A DNA stretch of 64,000 nucleotides from Antilocapra americana (GCA_007570785.1 ML661900.1:7379570-7443569), one strand, 5' to 3'. Numbered from the stretch's first letter, positions 9,870 through 21,800 are shown. The notes: generated by a model not told the origin, from the letters alone. Numbers and translations: made by a program.

Positions 9870-10195
9870 CTCAAGATGGCAGAGTAGAAGAAATGTGCCC
9901 ATCTTCTGTGAGAGCACTAAAATCGCAACTAGCTGTTGAACACCCATCAACAGGAAGACACTAGCGCCTACCAAGAAAAGATACCTCACATCCAAGGACA
10001 AAGGAGAAGCTGCAGGGAGACAGTAGGAGGGGTGCAATCATAGAACCAAACCCTATAACTGCTCGGTGGGCAGCCCACAAACTGGAGAATAATATCAAAG
10101 GAGATCTTGCACTGTTGGGAAGGTTCTAGGCCCCACATCAGGCTCCCAGCCTGGGGATCCGGAAAGGGAGTGGGAATTCCCAGGGAATCTATTTG
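9870..10195 (+). mobile_element. L1 5'UTR fragment
   Basis: It begins 'tcaagatggcagagtagaag', the typical start of an L1 5'UTR. It continues with 'aacaggaagacactagcgcc', 'acctcacatccaaggacaaa' and 'gacagtaggaggggtgcaat'. Only about 325 bp of the 5' end is present, so the body is missing. The two minus-strand open frames crossing it are antisense and not genes. Confidence 0.72.
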
Positions 10196-10204
10196 TCTAC
10201 TCAA

Positions 10205-10422
10205 GGTATAAGTCAGCAATTGGGTTAAATCTGGCTGCTGCTTGCTTTTGCAAATAAAGTTTTATTGGGACACAACTACATTTATTTGTTTGTGTATTGG
10301 CTATGACTGCTTTTGCACTACAACAGCAGAGTTGAGCATTTGCATCTGAGATCATGGAGCCTGCAAAGCTGAAAGCATTTACTATCTAGCCTTTTGCAGT
10401 AAAGGTCTATCTGTCAACACCT
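10205..10422 (-). mobile_element. hAT-type MER DNA transposon relic
   Basis: 'caaataaagttttattggga' (10250), 'tttgcactacaacagcagag' and 'ggagcctgcaaagctgaaag' match a common ~220-bp mammalian hAT-like element. In its consensus orientation that element begins 'caggggtcggcaaact' and contains 'ccaataaaactttattt'; here it lies in reverse. I cannot name the subfamily with confidence. Confidence 0.6.
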
Positions 10423-10429
10423 ATTCTAC

Positions 10430-10640
10430 TCTAAATCTCACCTTCCCCATCTTCCTTAGTAGTAGGATCTACAACTGTTTTCTGCACATACGGCTGTTTA
10501 AAGACTACATTTCTCAGTATCCTCTGCATCAGGTATTTCATGCGACTGTATTCTGGCCAGTGAGATACGTATAGAAGAATTTTGTTCCTGCTTTCTGGAA
10601 CCTTTCTTAAAGGATGGTCCCTTCACCCTCCATGCCAGTT
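10430..10640 (+). repeat. Ancient interspersed repeat, unclassified
   Basis: 'gactacatttctcagtatcc' and 'tgtattctggccagtgagat' resemble an old MER-type repeat found across placental mammals. A related phrase, 'tattctggccagtgataaat', occurs at about 17741. The boundaries are not visible. Confidence 0.35.
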
Positions 10641-11760
10641 GGAAATGAAACCTGATAACCAGAACTCAAAGAGCCATCTGGGTCCATGTGGATAAAGGCC
10701 TAGGTTTGGCAGCCTCAACTGAAAGTGGCCTAAGATCCGGAGTCCCTGACGACTTTGTAGAATTTCCATAATAGCCCTCCATTGCCATCTTTCAGGCATT
10801 TTTTTACGTAAAATTAAAAGAAGTGTTGGTGTGTTTAGGCTACTATTCATTGGACTGGGATGCTCTGTCACCTATATCTGAACCTGTCCTGAAAGATGCA
10901 GATGTGTGATGTCCAGATTCTAGGACTGATTCTGCTAGTTCAACACATTTGGACCCTTCCTTGTGAAGTTACAGAACTCTCCATCACAGGAAGGTTTTAA
11001 GTTGATCCTGAGTAACCACCTGTCAGACAAGTGATGCAGAGTTCCCTGAATTGGATGGAGGTTAAATTTTATGACCTCCAAGATTCTAGGTTGGTTATTC
11101 CTGGACCACATTTTTCTTTATTAATGGAAAGTGTTAAATGGGTTCTTAGTTCAAGCACTTAAAATGATTAAAGTAACCAGCCAGAAAGCCAGGCTGCCAA
11201 AATGGAAAGTGCAGAGGGAGTAAAATATCAGCACAACTTTAACTTTCTATTTGCCGCAAAGCAATGATTTGGATGGTACATTAGGCTCTCATTGATGAAA
11301 GCACTGACACGACATCAGATGACAAAATCTCCTCTCCAATAAGCTAGAGCTATCCATTTCCATAGAAATGCTGTGACAAGGGAAATATCACTGCATATGG
11401 GTGATTCCTTTAGCATAAAATGTGTTTTGTTTTATGCTTATTTTTTTTTACAATGTAGTTAAATTCAGTCCAGCCTGAAAATCAATAAATACCTTTACAT
11501 ATCCTTTATTAAAACATGAAGGAACAGGAAATTCTTCAGCTACCAGAGGATAATAGTCAGGGATTATGTGACTCTGGCACAAACATACCTTCTCAGTGTT
11601 GATGCATTTTTTCTATTTTCACAGGATTCATTGTAAATATAGTTCCTCAAGGATCATGCCATGACCCAGCAAGACAAGCCATGTTTTCTCATTACTTCCT
11701 TTCATAGTGTCTTATATTTATCCTTCAGAGAAATCACCACAAATATAATTAATCAATTGT
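10641..11760. other. Unassigned sequence
   Basis: No repeat or gene is recognised. The 82-codon minus frame (10623-10871) has no domain. Confidence 0.4.
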
Positions 11761-11761
11761 G

Positions 11762-11888
11762 AGCTCCCCTCCTAGTAGACCGTAAGGTCCTCTAGCACAG
11801 TGGCCATGTCTGTCTTCCTGTGCTCTTGTCCTTAACACAGTGACTGGCAAGGGAGGCAGTCAATAAAAACTTATGAATGATGATGATG
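11762..11888 (+). mobile_element. L2 LINE 3' end
   Basis: 'agtagaccgtaaggtcctct', 'cagtgactggcaagggaggc' and 'agtcaataaaaacttatgaa' reproduce the conserved L2 3' terminus (gactgtaagctcc, cagtgcctggcac, ctcaataaatatttgttgaatga). A short tga repeat follows. Confidence 0.65.
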
Positions 11889-12594
11889 TAGTTAGGAAAG
11901 GTAATCCTATTCTTTATTACATGTTACCTTCACACTGGGGTGTAGCTGCAGGTTTCTTGACTTTAAACAACCTGAGGCAGGATTCTTCTTTTTGAAAAAA
12001 GTTATTGCATTTTAACCAAAAATGACAGCCATATCAGTGACAAAAAACTGGAAATCCTAGCAGTGGAAACTTGTCATCTTGTTTTGGCTTGTGAACATCT
12101 GAGAATGCTTTCATGTTTGGGGAATTCCCAAACCAGTGATACTGCTTCCACTATAGAAGCTGAAAGTAGCAGACACTTCTTTCCTAGGCTCTCATCCACC
12201 CTGGGAGTAAGTAATTGATCTAGATTAACAAGCTTCTGACTTTGAGTCAGGAGCTCTGACAGCTCTTGTGGCTTGAAAATAAGACCTATATAAAATTTGG
12301 TACCATAAGTTGGTACTCCACAACAGAAAGAGAGGAAAGGTTTGAAGTGTTGATTCTGGGAAGAATGAAGGCTTGGCATGAGTTCAATAATATGGATTTC
12401 CTTTAGGAAATTTCCATTAGGTCAATCAAGCTGCTGCTATTGGTGATTTTCCATTTATCAACAGCACCAACCCTAACTCTTGATGGGCATCTAGATGCCG
12501 GATGTCTGGCTGATTCCATGTGATTTATTTAACCATGAAAGGAACTTCAATTTTTCCATATTAGAACAGATAGCTGATAGCTTATGGTGAACGA
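11889..12594. other. Unassigned sequence
   Basis: No supported gene or repeat. The 101-codon minus frame at 12074-12379 has no recognisable domain and no flanking gene structure. Confidence 0.4.
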
Positions 12595-13160
12595 TGTCGG
12601 ATTCGTGATCTCTGAAGAAAAAGATTTAGCTTCGAGACCAGAGACCAGGCTTGACCACTCGGGGCTCTCCTGTGGCAGAAGTTTTATTACAATGAAAATG
12701 GACAGAGAAAGCTTCTGACACAGACATCAGAAGGGGGCAGAGAGTGCTCCCCTGGCTAGCATTAGCAAGGAAGCTATATACTTTTTTAATTGGTTATTAC
12801 AATAAATCAAAAGAATGTCTCAAGGTTGTAAAGGTCTCACCAGACCCAACAATATACATTTTAAGATGACAGGATTAGTCAGAAGGTTCTCAAGAAGGCG
12901 AAACATGTCCTCAAGCAGGACACATTGTTGTTATATAATTATAGGTACAGAGTTTTAGGGAAAATGTATCCTTGAGCAAGACAAGTTGTTTCGTTGTACA
13001 ATCATTACTTCTAGGCTTAAAAAAAAAAATGTCTGTCCTTTTCTTCTCCTTGAGAATTCCAAACCCCTATCTCCTCTTCAAAAGCCCCAGACCCCTCTCT
13101 CCTCCTTGGGGACCCGGGACTTCTTATCAACCTACCTTGAAACTGCCTCTCTCATAGCTA
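12595..13160 (-). mobile_element. Endogenous retrovirus LTR, probably solo
   Basis: The block begins 'tgtcggattcgtgatc' (12595), the complement of an LTR end in ...ccgaca. It carries a minus-strand AATAAA signal at 12683-12688 followed by a GC-richer R/U5-like part. Its U3-like side reaches 'cctctcctccttggggaccc' near 13095. The phrase order matches an LTR class common in bovid genomes. I see no gag-pol-env next to it. The far edge and class are uncertain. Confidence 0.55.
12683..12688 (-). promoter_or_regulatory. LTR polyadenylation signal
   Basis: The plus strand shows tttatt, that is AATAAA on the minus strand, placed about 90 bp before the LTR 3' edge at 12595 as expected of an LTR R region. 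Confidence 0.5.
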
Positions 13161-14065
13161 TTATTGGTTTGAGCTTTTCTTTCCCCACCTACCATGTTTC
13201 TTTCAACAACCATCCACGGAATTACTGAATACCCTATACCACACAATAGTGTCTCACATAGCACTGGTGATTACTTAGACTTATGCTTAAAACATAATTA
13301 AGGCAATAAAAGGCTTATTGTCATAATTTTTAGTCTTATCACATGCTACTTGACCCAAAAACAGCCAGTGGCATATACCAGTAGGTTGTTTTATTAAAGT
13401 ATATTTGACTGTCAGCTGCAGACAACTTTTGAGGCTGAGGTAACATCTTACAAAGTGATATATACTCTGAACCAGAAACCAATACACTTATACCTACAGT
13501 CAAGACACAGAGTTCCAAAGACCAAGGTATGAGAATATAAGTAATTTATGTGAACTTGGGTATCCTTAAAAGCACAGCTTGTGGAGAAAGCTGTATATAG
13601 GCTGTTTGGTAAGTGTACTTGAGAGGAGGAGGTTAAATAGAAGGAATGAACTGGAATGAATGTCACAGCTGATACAAGTTTGTATTTTCCAGTTCACCAC
13701 CACACTGGGCAAATGGTACTAAGACTTGCATCTTATGAAGAGCAAATTAGAGTGTTCCTTTTGGGGAAAACATTTCCTAGCCCTGACCCCAACATGGACA
13801 AAGGTGGCTCATAAGCTTCTGGTCGCACATGCTTGACTGCTGAGGAGGCTCCTGCACTGTTTGTGACACAGAATCAGAGAGGCTCTGGAGCAGGAAACCA
13901 GGGGGACATGACAGACCCAGGCTGCACCATGCACAGAGCTTCTCAAAGCCCGTACGGGCCTGGTCATCACTGAGGTGACTTGAGAAAGACATGGAGCTGA
14001 GAGAATTTGAGGGGCACACGAGTGAAATGTTAACATCTTTAACAGAGTTACTGTCACTGATTAAC
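13161..14065. other. Unassigned sequence
   Basis: Nothing recognised. Overlapping minus frames at 13777-14067 are not supported as genes: two frames of similar length are open across the same bases, and neither has a domain. Confidence 0.4.
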
Positions 14066-14072
14066 ATAACAA

Positions 14073-14290
14073 TCCATGAAGTGGAGGTGTTAGTTGTTCA
14101 GTCTTGTTCGACTCTTTGCGACCCTATGGACTATAGCCTGCCAGGCTCTTCTGTCCTTGGAATTCTCCAGGCAAGAATACTGGAGTAGGTTTCCGTTTCC
14201 TTCTCCAGGAGATCACTCCGACCCCGGGATCAAACCCAAGTATCCTGCATTAAAGGCAGATTCTTAACTGTCTGAGCCACCAGAGGCCCT
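14073..14290 (-). mobile_element. Bov-tA SINE, near full length
   Basis: On the plus strand it reads 'gttcgactctttgcgaccct', 'ccaggcaagaatactggagt', 'ggcagattcttaactgtctg' and 'agccaccagaggccct'. The 7-bp repeat 'ataacaa' at 14066-14072 and 14291-14297 is a probable TSD. It is antisense, with the head at the right. Confidence 0.88.
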
Positions 14291-14414
14291 ATAACAACAT
14301 ATGATCCTCAAAATATTTTTGCTCCGAAGACTATGATTCTTGGTGTTAACAACTTAGAAATTTTAACATCAAAGAGGAAGTTCTTCCACCAGGGGATGAG
14401 GAGTAAAGTAAGAA

Positions 14415-14464
14415 ATAGATATAGATATAGATATAGATATAGATATAGATATAGATATAGATAT
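14415..14464. repeat. (ATAGAT)n hexanucleotide microsatellite
   Basis: About eight uninterrupted units of atagat occupy 50 bp, with no variant unit visible. The long perfect array suggests length polymorphism. Confidence 0.95.
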
Positions 14465-17211
14465 CTCCATCCTGTTGATTCTGTTTCTCTGGATAACTCT
14501 GACTAGTAGAGGGTACACTAAATAAAAGTATATTTATAAATATACATACACATACATTAAACTTTAGTCATGATCATTACTGGTGATGCCCTACAGGTTG
14601 TGTTCAGCTCTCTAAGGAATATTGGCTGTTTTATTTCCTATTATGCCTTAGCTAAGGCTATCTGAGAAGGTAGCTAGCCAGTTCATAAGATTGGAGAATA
14701 AATTAGATTTAGAGATAAACAATTAAAAATGCCAGAGAAATGCTCTGCTATTCCCATGAAGCAATGGCATGCTTATAAATTTAAAAGAAAGCAGGTTATC
14801 TGTGGTATGAACAATGCTAATTAAAAAATAATTATATACCAACTACATAGAAACAATTTTGAAAGAAAACCTCAGGACAAACAGTGCTCTGTTCCTCTCT
14901 TTGTACTCTCCTCTCTGTTCCTCTCTTTATAATACTGTTACTTTGACTTGCTTTTCCTACTTCTATGTACAACTAACTAAAGATTCTATCTATTTAAATG
15001 CTTAATAGTAATTCTCATTACAGTTATCACTTTACCCACCTTTTTGTGGAAAGTAAAAACATGGGGATTATCTTTGGAAGAAAAAGGAAAATGAAAGGCA
15101 ATTACCCTATAACAGTCATTAGGATACCTTCAGAAATGGAATAATTGAAATAAGAAACTGAATATGGCTTCCATTCAGGAAGGCACTGACTGGTCAAAGC
15201 CCACTGATATTTTCCAATTCATCTATAAATAATAATAATTTTGCCTTCTTCATTCAAATTCTGACACCTCTGTTTACAATTTCCTTCTTACCACACTGGT
15301 TCTGCAAAACAGTTGCAGTGATATAATCAGATTTGCTTTTTGACTAGCCATGAAAAGATGAATCAAAGAACTGATGGAGAGGAGATCAAGTTGGGACACT
15401 GGGAGGCAGTTAGTTTAGGTGTGATGTGCTCTAGAAGGAAGATTAATGAAATGAGTAGGAAAGGACATGACTGAGAAATATTTCAGGTATTTCTCTGCAA
15501 AGAATTAAGGGGAAAAGAGGAAAAAAAAGATCAAGCTTTCCCTGCAGCAAAAAGGTCTAATTGTTATTATGTTTAACAGGGACTGAAATTGATTATAACC
15601 CATTTATCTAAAAAGATGTAAAAAAAAAGTACATTAATTCAACTTTGTGGAATGTAGTTTTAAATAAGTGATTTCAAGATAAATTAAGAAATATGTTCAT
15701 TCTCATACATTAAATGATCTGAAAATCTAGCTATATTTGAAATATGATAATTAACATTAACAGTATCCTTCTGCAATTTCTAAAGCAATTTTACATGGAT
15801 TATTTCATAAAGTTTGCATGAGATAGAAGTGTTTTTAGTTTATGTAGCTCTTATTTATTTTAATACTCATATACCTACGTGTTTCCTTTTAACTCACTGT
15901 ATTCACTCACTGACAAAACCTTTGAACTTACGTTTTTCTAGAGGCAACCTACTCTCTAACTTTATTTCCTAGCCTATCTATCTAAAGGATATCTAACTAA
16001 TCCTTTAAAACCTGGTTAGTGCAGGAGGGGCTTTCCTCTGCTGGGTTTGTGTGTTTTTGTACATGTTGGGGTAGGTGTTAAGTTATCAAGAGGGCAGAAA
16101 CTAGTAATGTCTCATTTGCTTGGATCCATGAAATCAACCAGTCATCTTTGGCTTCTATAGACCATCCCCTTCAATACCTAAGATCACGATAAGTCAAACC
16201 CACACACACAGATGGAAAATCACAGCTGAAAAAGAAGAGCAGCTTTATTAAGATAGTTGAGGGGCCCAATTTTGATAAGTTACACCACAGGTATGCAGAC
16301 GTGTGCTTGCCAATGAACTGAATTTTTTTTTTAATTTCACAAAAATAAAATGTTTTTAATTTTATTAAGTTTAGTTATAGCAAAAAACCTGTAGTAAGTT
16401 TGAAAAAGATGTCTGAACTTTGTTTCTTCAACACAATAGATATTAACTCTTAAAAGTTTTTTCTTAAAGTTATGATCATAGTTTGAGTTCATTTTTGTTT
16501 AAACTGTGGATTTCTTTAATTGTTTAAGGTTCCAGGGAATAAAACTGAGTCAGTTATCTCAAAGGAATCTGAAGACAGTGCTTATATGATGTAAATATCA
16601 AACAATTTGAAAGCTCTTTTTGATTTTAAAGAATAGTTTTCAAAACTTACATTTACTTTCATGATGATTTTAGAAAAGAAAAGAAATTGATTAATAAGTA
16701 AACAAAACATCCTATAAAAAAGATGAATGATGTTCAGAGTACCAAAAAAATACATCATGGAGAACTGATAAATCAAAATAATTAACTCAGCTATTTGTCA
16801 GTCTTTTCTAAATTACCTAACCAGTGGGGTTGGGTCTCTCATTAAGCACATTGAGTCAGACATTTCCCATGTTTAGATTCAGATCATATTTTATCATGTT
16901 TCATATCTGAAACATGACCTTACACAGGTTTTTTCCCCCTTCTTCTTAGAATTTTTATCTCCCTAGCTCTCTTCTTATTCTCTCCAGAAAAGGCATATGT
17001 CTTCCTCTCTTCATCATTAATCATGATCATCTGAATCAGAAAACCCATGTAAAGGTATCAATTTTACTGTCAAGAATATTATTCACTGGGCTAACATGTA
17101 CCAGCTGAATTTGTAAATTTGCATCTGCACCAATTTCAATTGTAAATCCTGATTCTTAGTCTAACTTCTATCCTTGAAGCAAAGGTCATGTTTGTTGTCT
17201 TTTTTTTTTTT
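14465..17211. other. Unassigned AT-rich sequence
   Basis: About 2.7 kb without a recognised gene or repeat family. It contains a small duplicated CT-rich phrase at 14885-14930 ('ctctgttcctctcttt' twice), short poly(A) runs, and a perfect hairpin at 16894-16917. Confidence 0.4.
16894..16917. repeat. Perfect 10-bp inverted repeat
   Basis: The arms are 'tcatgtttca' (16894-16903) and 'tgaaacatga' (16908-16917), with a 4-base loop 'tatc'. It is too short for a microRNA precursor. It may be a chance palindrome or a binding site. Confidence 0.6.
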
Positions 17212-17217
17212 TTTTTT
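17199..17217. repeat. Poly(T) run
   Basis: A run of about 18-19 T directly precedes the CHR-2 SINE. Its last six T belong to the SINE's left TSD copy. T-rich/A-rich junctions are preferred LINE endonuclease sites. Confidence 0.9.
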
Positions 17218-17227
17218 AAAGTAGCAG

Positions 17228-17561
17228 GGACGTCCCTGGTGGTCCAGTGGTTAGGAGTCCACCTGCCAATGCAGGGGACACAGGTTCCATCCCTGGTCCA
17301 CAAAGATTCCACTTGCTATGGGGCAACTAAGCCCAGGCACAACAACTACCGAGACCATATGCTGTGGCCACTGAAACCCTTGTGCCCTAGAACCTGTTCC
17401 ACAACAAGACAAGTCACTACAACGAGACGCCTGCACACCACAATGAAGAGTAGTGCCCAGTTGTCACAACTAGAGAAAGCCCATGCATAGCAATGAAAAA
17501 CCAACACAACCAAAAAATTTTTTAAAATAAAAAAAATTCAAAAAAAATCAACTACATAAAA
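17228..17561 (+). mobile_element. CHR-2-type tRNA-Glu SINE, full length
   Basis: The head reads 'gacgtccctggtggtccagt', with A-box-like 'tggtccagtggtt' and B-box-like 'ggttccatccc'. The characteristic body has repeated 'caactaagcc', 'caacaactacc' and 'actagagaaagcccatg' phrases, then an A-rich tail from about 17505. The TSD is long: 'ttttttaaagta(g/a)cag', 16 bp with one mismatch, at 17212-17227 and 17562-17577. This family is shared with other cetartiodactyls and is older than Bov-tA. Confidence 0.93.
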
Positions 17562-17689
17562 TTTTTTAAAGTAACAGATTAAGATATTATTGATGCAAAA
17601 ATACTGCACATATTTATTGCACACAGTTTGATGAACTTGGACCTGCTGCATACACTCAGGAAACTTTCTGTTTTCTCTTAAACAATCAT

Positions 17690-18125
17690 GATAATCTTAT
17701 TCTCCTTGCTAATGATTGGTTTAGGGATATACAAATACTCTATTCTGGCCAGTGATAAATAAAAGTGAATATGTTAGAGGCTTCTGGAATATTTTATCTA
17801 CTGATTAAAAGTGGAGAGAAGGGGGTGAACATAGAGGAAGAGACTCCCTTTTCTCTCTCTCTCCTTCCCCTGCTGGACTTGCTCTTATCTAAATGTGACA
17901 TCTGAGCTGCCCTGGCCATCCTGTGATCCTAGCAGGGAAATTTTCAGAGGGTGGCAAAGGAGAAAATTGAAAAGAAATTGGATTCTTGGTGACAAAATTG
18001 AACCAATGAATTAATCACCCTTGGAGGTTCACTAACTCATAATGTTCTCATTTTTGAAATAACAAATTTTCTTATTGTTTAAACCAGTTGAGTTAGCACT
18101 TTCTGTTACTTGTAACTTCTACTAA
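17690..18125 (+). repeat. Ancient interspersed repeat, unclassified
   Basis: 'tattctggccagtgataaat' (17741) and the end phrase 'cttattgtttaaaccagttg' (18072) to 'gcactttctgttacttgtaa' resemble an old mammalian MER/LTR-like family. A related first phrase occurs at about 10540. The class is unresolved. Confidence 0.4.
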
Positions 18126-18199
18126 TAAACTGTCAGTTCATAATATCCTTTCATGACAATCTAGGTTTATTCCCCAATTCTTCATCTCTTATACCTTGC

Positions 18200-18305
18200 T
18201 TTTTTTTTCAATTCCTTTTTTTTTTTTTTGCCTAAGCTTATCTTCAAAAAGTATGTCTGAGTTGTGTGACATATATATATGCGTGTGTGTGTATGTATGT
18301 ATATT
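18200..18305. repeat. Poly(T) and TA/TG low-complexity tract
   Basis: Two T runs (18200-18207 and 18217-18229) are followed by an alternating tract of (ta)n, (gt)n and (tatg)n at 18270-18305. Confidence 0.85.
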
Positions 18306-18790
18306 TATTGCTATGCTTGATTGATATTTAGCTGGACATAGTATTTTCTTTCATTTTCCTGAAAAACTTTGAAGGCAATGCATCACTGACCTCTAGCTTC
18401 CAATGTTGCTTATGAGAAGCCTCAAGCAAGTTTAATTTTCATTCATGTTTAGGTAAGCTATATTTTTCTTCTAAAGTTTTAGAATTTTTTTCCTCTTGAT
18501 TCTTATACTTCTGAAATTTTATAAGACAGTTTGTGTTTCTTTTTAACATTTTATTTCTTTGTACCCGGGAATCTCTTTTAATTTAATAACAGATATTAAA
18601 CTTAGGGAAATTTTCTTTCTTTGATAATTTTCTCACTCCCATTTGCTATTGGAAGTCTGACTACATAGATGAACTTATTTTCCACATCTTTTAACATTCT
18701 CAATTCTCTCTTCTTCTTTAATCTCTTTTATTTCATCATTTCTCATCTGTGTTCATATTTTCCTCACACCAAGTTTCTCAACTCTTCCTT
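18306..18790 (-). mobile_element. Possible ancient L1 fragment, antisense
   Basis: T-rich text such as 'gggaaattttctttctttga' and 'ctcacacc'-type phrases recalls antisense ancient L1. The match is weak and could be compositional. Confidence 0.28.
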
Positions 18791-18849
18791 TCAAATTAAT
18801 AATATTTCTATTATAATAATAAAAAAACAAACATAACAGTGGTTATGTG

Positions 18850-19055
18850 CTGAGTACATATACTAGTTTATAAAATGCAACAACCCTAATAGTAGATACT
18901 AATATAAATCCATTTTCTAGGAAAGGACATTGAAGTAAAGAGAGGTTAAATAATCATGTAGCATTGCACAGCTACTAACTTGGCAAAATTTAGATTAAAT
19001 CTGGAGACAGTGACTCTGGACTTGGTCCTTTTAGCAATTATTCTATCCTGGTTTA
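18850..19055 (-). mobile_element. MIR SINE
   Basis: On the plus strand it reads 'gtaaagagaggttaaataat', 'gcacagctactaacttggca' and 'gactctggacttggtccttt'. This is the reverse complement of the MIR core (tagctgtgtgaccttgggcaa, taacctctctgtgc). It is ancient and diverged. Confidence 0.72.
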
Positions 19056-19430
19056 CAATTTGATAGCAAGGGGGTTGTGAAGAAGAGGTAGAGGTCATTG
19101 TTCAAGAGATGGAGAGGACAAGTGAATGGTCACTAGTCTGGACTGTATCACAGCTTCCCCACTCAGGCTTCCTGAAGGTCAGTGGGCAGCGCAGCTCTCC
19201 AGAACGAGAGCACTGCTATGTCAGGAAAGCCGCAGGTTGTAGCTCCTGCCTTCACACTACCCTCACAGCACTCCAAAGCTCCCATACTAACATGTTTAAA
19301 ACATGCTGTGTATCCCTGCTGCATTCTTCCAAATTCTTTTTCTTGCTATCACCAGGCTAGGGTATTGCTGACAGCATGTTTACTCTGCTTTTTCCTTTCT
19401 TTCCTTTTCATACCCTAATTAAGGCTTCCT
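19056..19430. other. Unassigned sequence
   Basis: No repeat recognised. The open frames at 19109-19360 and 19182-19418 overlap in different phases and show no domain. Confidence 0.35.
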
Positions 19431-19431
19431 A

Positions 19432-19652
19432 GGCTCCCTGGTGGCTCAGTGGTAAAGACATCGCCAGCCAGTGCAGGACACCTAAGAGATGCAGGCTCAC
19501 TCCCCGGGTCAGGAAGATCCCCCGGAGAAGTCAATGGCAACCCACACCAGTATTCCTGCCTGGGAAATCCCATGGCTAGAGGAGCCTGGTGGGCTACAAT
19601 ACATGCAGTCACAGAGGAGTCAAGAAATGACTGAGCAACTAAACAACAAGGA
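19432..19652 (+). mobile_element. Bov-tA SINE, near full length
   Basis: The sense order is tRNA-like head 'ctccctggtggctcagtggt', then 'ggtcaggaagatcccccgga', 'gcctgggaaatcccatggct', 'ggagcctggtgggctacaat' and terminal 'atgactgagcaactaa'. It is diverged, and I found no convincing TSD. Confidence 0.88.
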
Positions 19653-21700
19653 ACCAGCCCTATGCTGTGTGATGATTTTTTGCCATATGGATTTTGGGTC
19701 GCTTTCCAGTTTCTAGACCATGTTCAAACTGTCCTAGACATTTCAGGCAGTCTTTCTTACTGCCATAAATGTTGTCGATTTATTAATTTCTTGTATAATT
19801 TTATTGTCATCATTTTAGTGGTAGGGGGAACGGATGTGTTCAGCCACTTATTTCCAATCAAGTGCGTGGCAGCCTGAATTCTTCCAGTTTCCTGAAATAC
19901 TCATCCTAATACTCACCTACTCTCTATGAAATAAGGAGTCTTTCCAGGAAGCCTACTTCTGACAGTTCTTCTGGGAGGTAGTAGGTAGGCACATTTATGA
20001 ACCTTGCACAAGACCAGTGCATCTGCTGGAATGCAGATCCTGTTGAATGCATCCAGGTCTACCACATAGACTGCCCATTTTTCAGAGTGCACTTTGGAGT
20101 ACAAGGATTTTTATCATTCTATTCTTGAGTGAAGAGAAGGCATACCTAGTACTTGCTTTAAAACATGATTGCATTTGGCAGCAGACATATAAGATTAAAA
20201 TCTTTTTAAAAAGACTTTTGGCCATTGTAGAACTATGATTCATCTGTTCCTTATATATATATAAAAAAGATTAAATTCAGTAAATGAAAAATATGAAACC
20301 TCAACAAAAAAGGAAACAATATGTCATTTAAATCAACAGTGGCTTTGACTTATTATTACCAGAACTTTCACCACAATCTGTGGCACATATGTTATAAATT
20401 ACATTTTTCTCCAGCATATGAAATACTTCAATTTCGTTTTGGCATTTAATCTACTGGAAAGGCCATTTATTTCTACTTCTATGTATGCCCCTGAAGTCAT
20501 AGACATTGTTCTTTAAGTAACTTTCCTTTCGAATCCAAGTTGAAGATACAGTTAAGCATATTTAGACCACTCTGAAATGTTTCTACAAGTTGTGACGGGG
20601 GATCAGAATCAAACTTGATAGAAAGAGATCTTGGATAACAGGCAAGGATGGTAGCAGGTTAGAGAGATTCTTTTCTACCTGCCTCAAGAATGCTAAGGAA
20701 ATTGTTCACCAGCAGTCCTGCTTGATGTAGACTGTCCATACTGGCAAAACGGAGCTGTCACCCAAATTAATAGCTGGAACCCCTTAGACATGGAGCGCAT
20801 TACTGTTGTTGCTTTTTGCAAGGATGAAGCTACTGACACTCAGAACTCTGTTTGCCAGACCATGTATTGCAGGATATGCCATTCATTGTATCTTTTAATT
20901 TTTTTCCTTGTGTGGACCCCAGGTAATTTATCCAACTAGAAACAGGATGAATTGTCTGCTCCATGAGTGGTCTCCCTGAGTTCAGCGCCAGTGATTTAGA
21001 TTCAGGCACTGTTGTCTCTTTGTCTGCTGACTGTACCGTTTGTAGTGTTCGAAAAGAATGCTGCTTCAGTATGAAGGAAAACAGTGAGTCAAGACATACA
21101 GCAACTGTTGTAATAATCTTAACAATAATAACGCTGTCACTTTATCCTTAATCTGGTTGCCCTGCTCTTTAAAAATGAACTTCTCATGACTTTGTTTTCC
21201 CAAATATCACTTTTTAACCTTTATTTTACTCCTCATTTTAAAGTAATGCAAAACCCAGTATGACAGTATTCATCACAGGATAATTTTTATTATATTTTGC
21301 TGCTTTATCAAGACCATTTTCTCTACAAAAAAGATGGGTAGTGTAAGACCATAGAGATAGAGTTGATTCTAATAATTATGGACCCACATTTATATTAAAG
21401 TTTCCCTAATGCTCTGAGATGATGTTTGTGTTGTGTATGCATATTTCCTTTGTCTATTTCTTATCCATTGCTACCCTAGGCTTAGACTTCATTTCCCTTC
21501 AAAGCATATATGATATTTTGTACAGATGTTCATATCTATTAATTATTTTCCTCATAAATATTAGTTATTTATATCTGAAGAGAAAGAACCCAGGAGGATT
21601 GGAGATTATTTTTTTCACTAATGCAACACTTGCTTTTATTGAAGTATTAAATATTTGGATACCCAAACTACTAGGAGTAAATTACCTGTCTGCCTATATT
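19653..21700. other. Unassigned, repeat-poor sequence
   Basis: About 2 kb without a recognised repeat. Open frames such as 20963-21151 and 21419-21709 lack domains. A donor-like 'aacagtgagtc' at about 21081 is isolated, so I do not call an exon. Confidence 0.35.
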
Positions 21701-21800
21701 TTATTATAATATAAATTTACTATACTTTATATAGTATATATAATATAGTATAATATATAATACTACATATAATAATCCCTGTATTATAATTTAGTACTAT
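21701..21800. repeat. AT-rich tract with partial palindromes
   Basis: The tract is dominated by 'tatataatata'-like words, with several short self-complementary stretches (for example around 'tatatagtatata'). Confidence 0.75.

Noticed and set aside
14415..14464. CRISPR-like array
   Set aside because: It is a simple hexanucleotide microsatellite in a mammalian genome, with no spacers.
16894..16917. microRNA precursor
   Set aside because: The stem is only 10 bp, far shorter than a pre-miRNA hairpin.
17228..17300. Functional tRNA gene
   Set aside because: The A/B-box-like words belong to the CHR-2 SINE head; no cloverleaf or mature 3' end is formed. The same applies to the Bov-tA heads.
20963..21151. 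Possible exon ending at a donor-like 'aacagtgagtc'
   Set aside because: A single donor-like match is expected by chance; no acceptor, protein similarity or frame continuity supports it.
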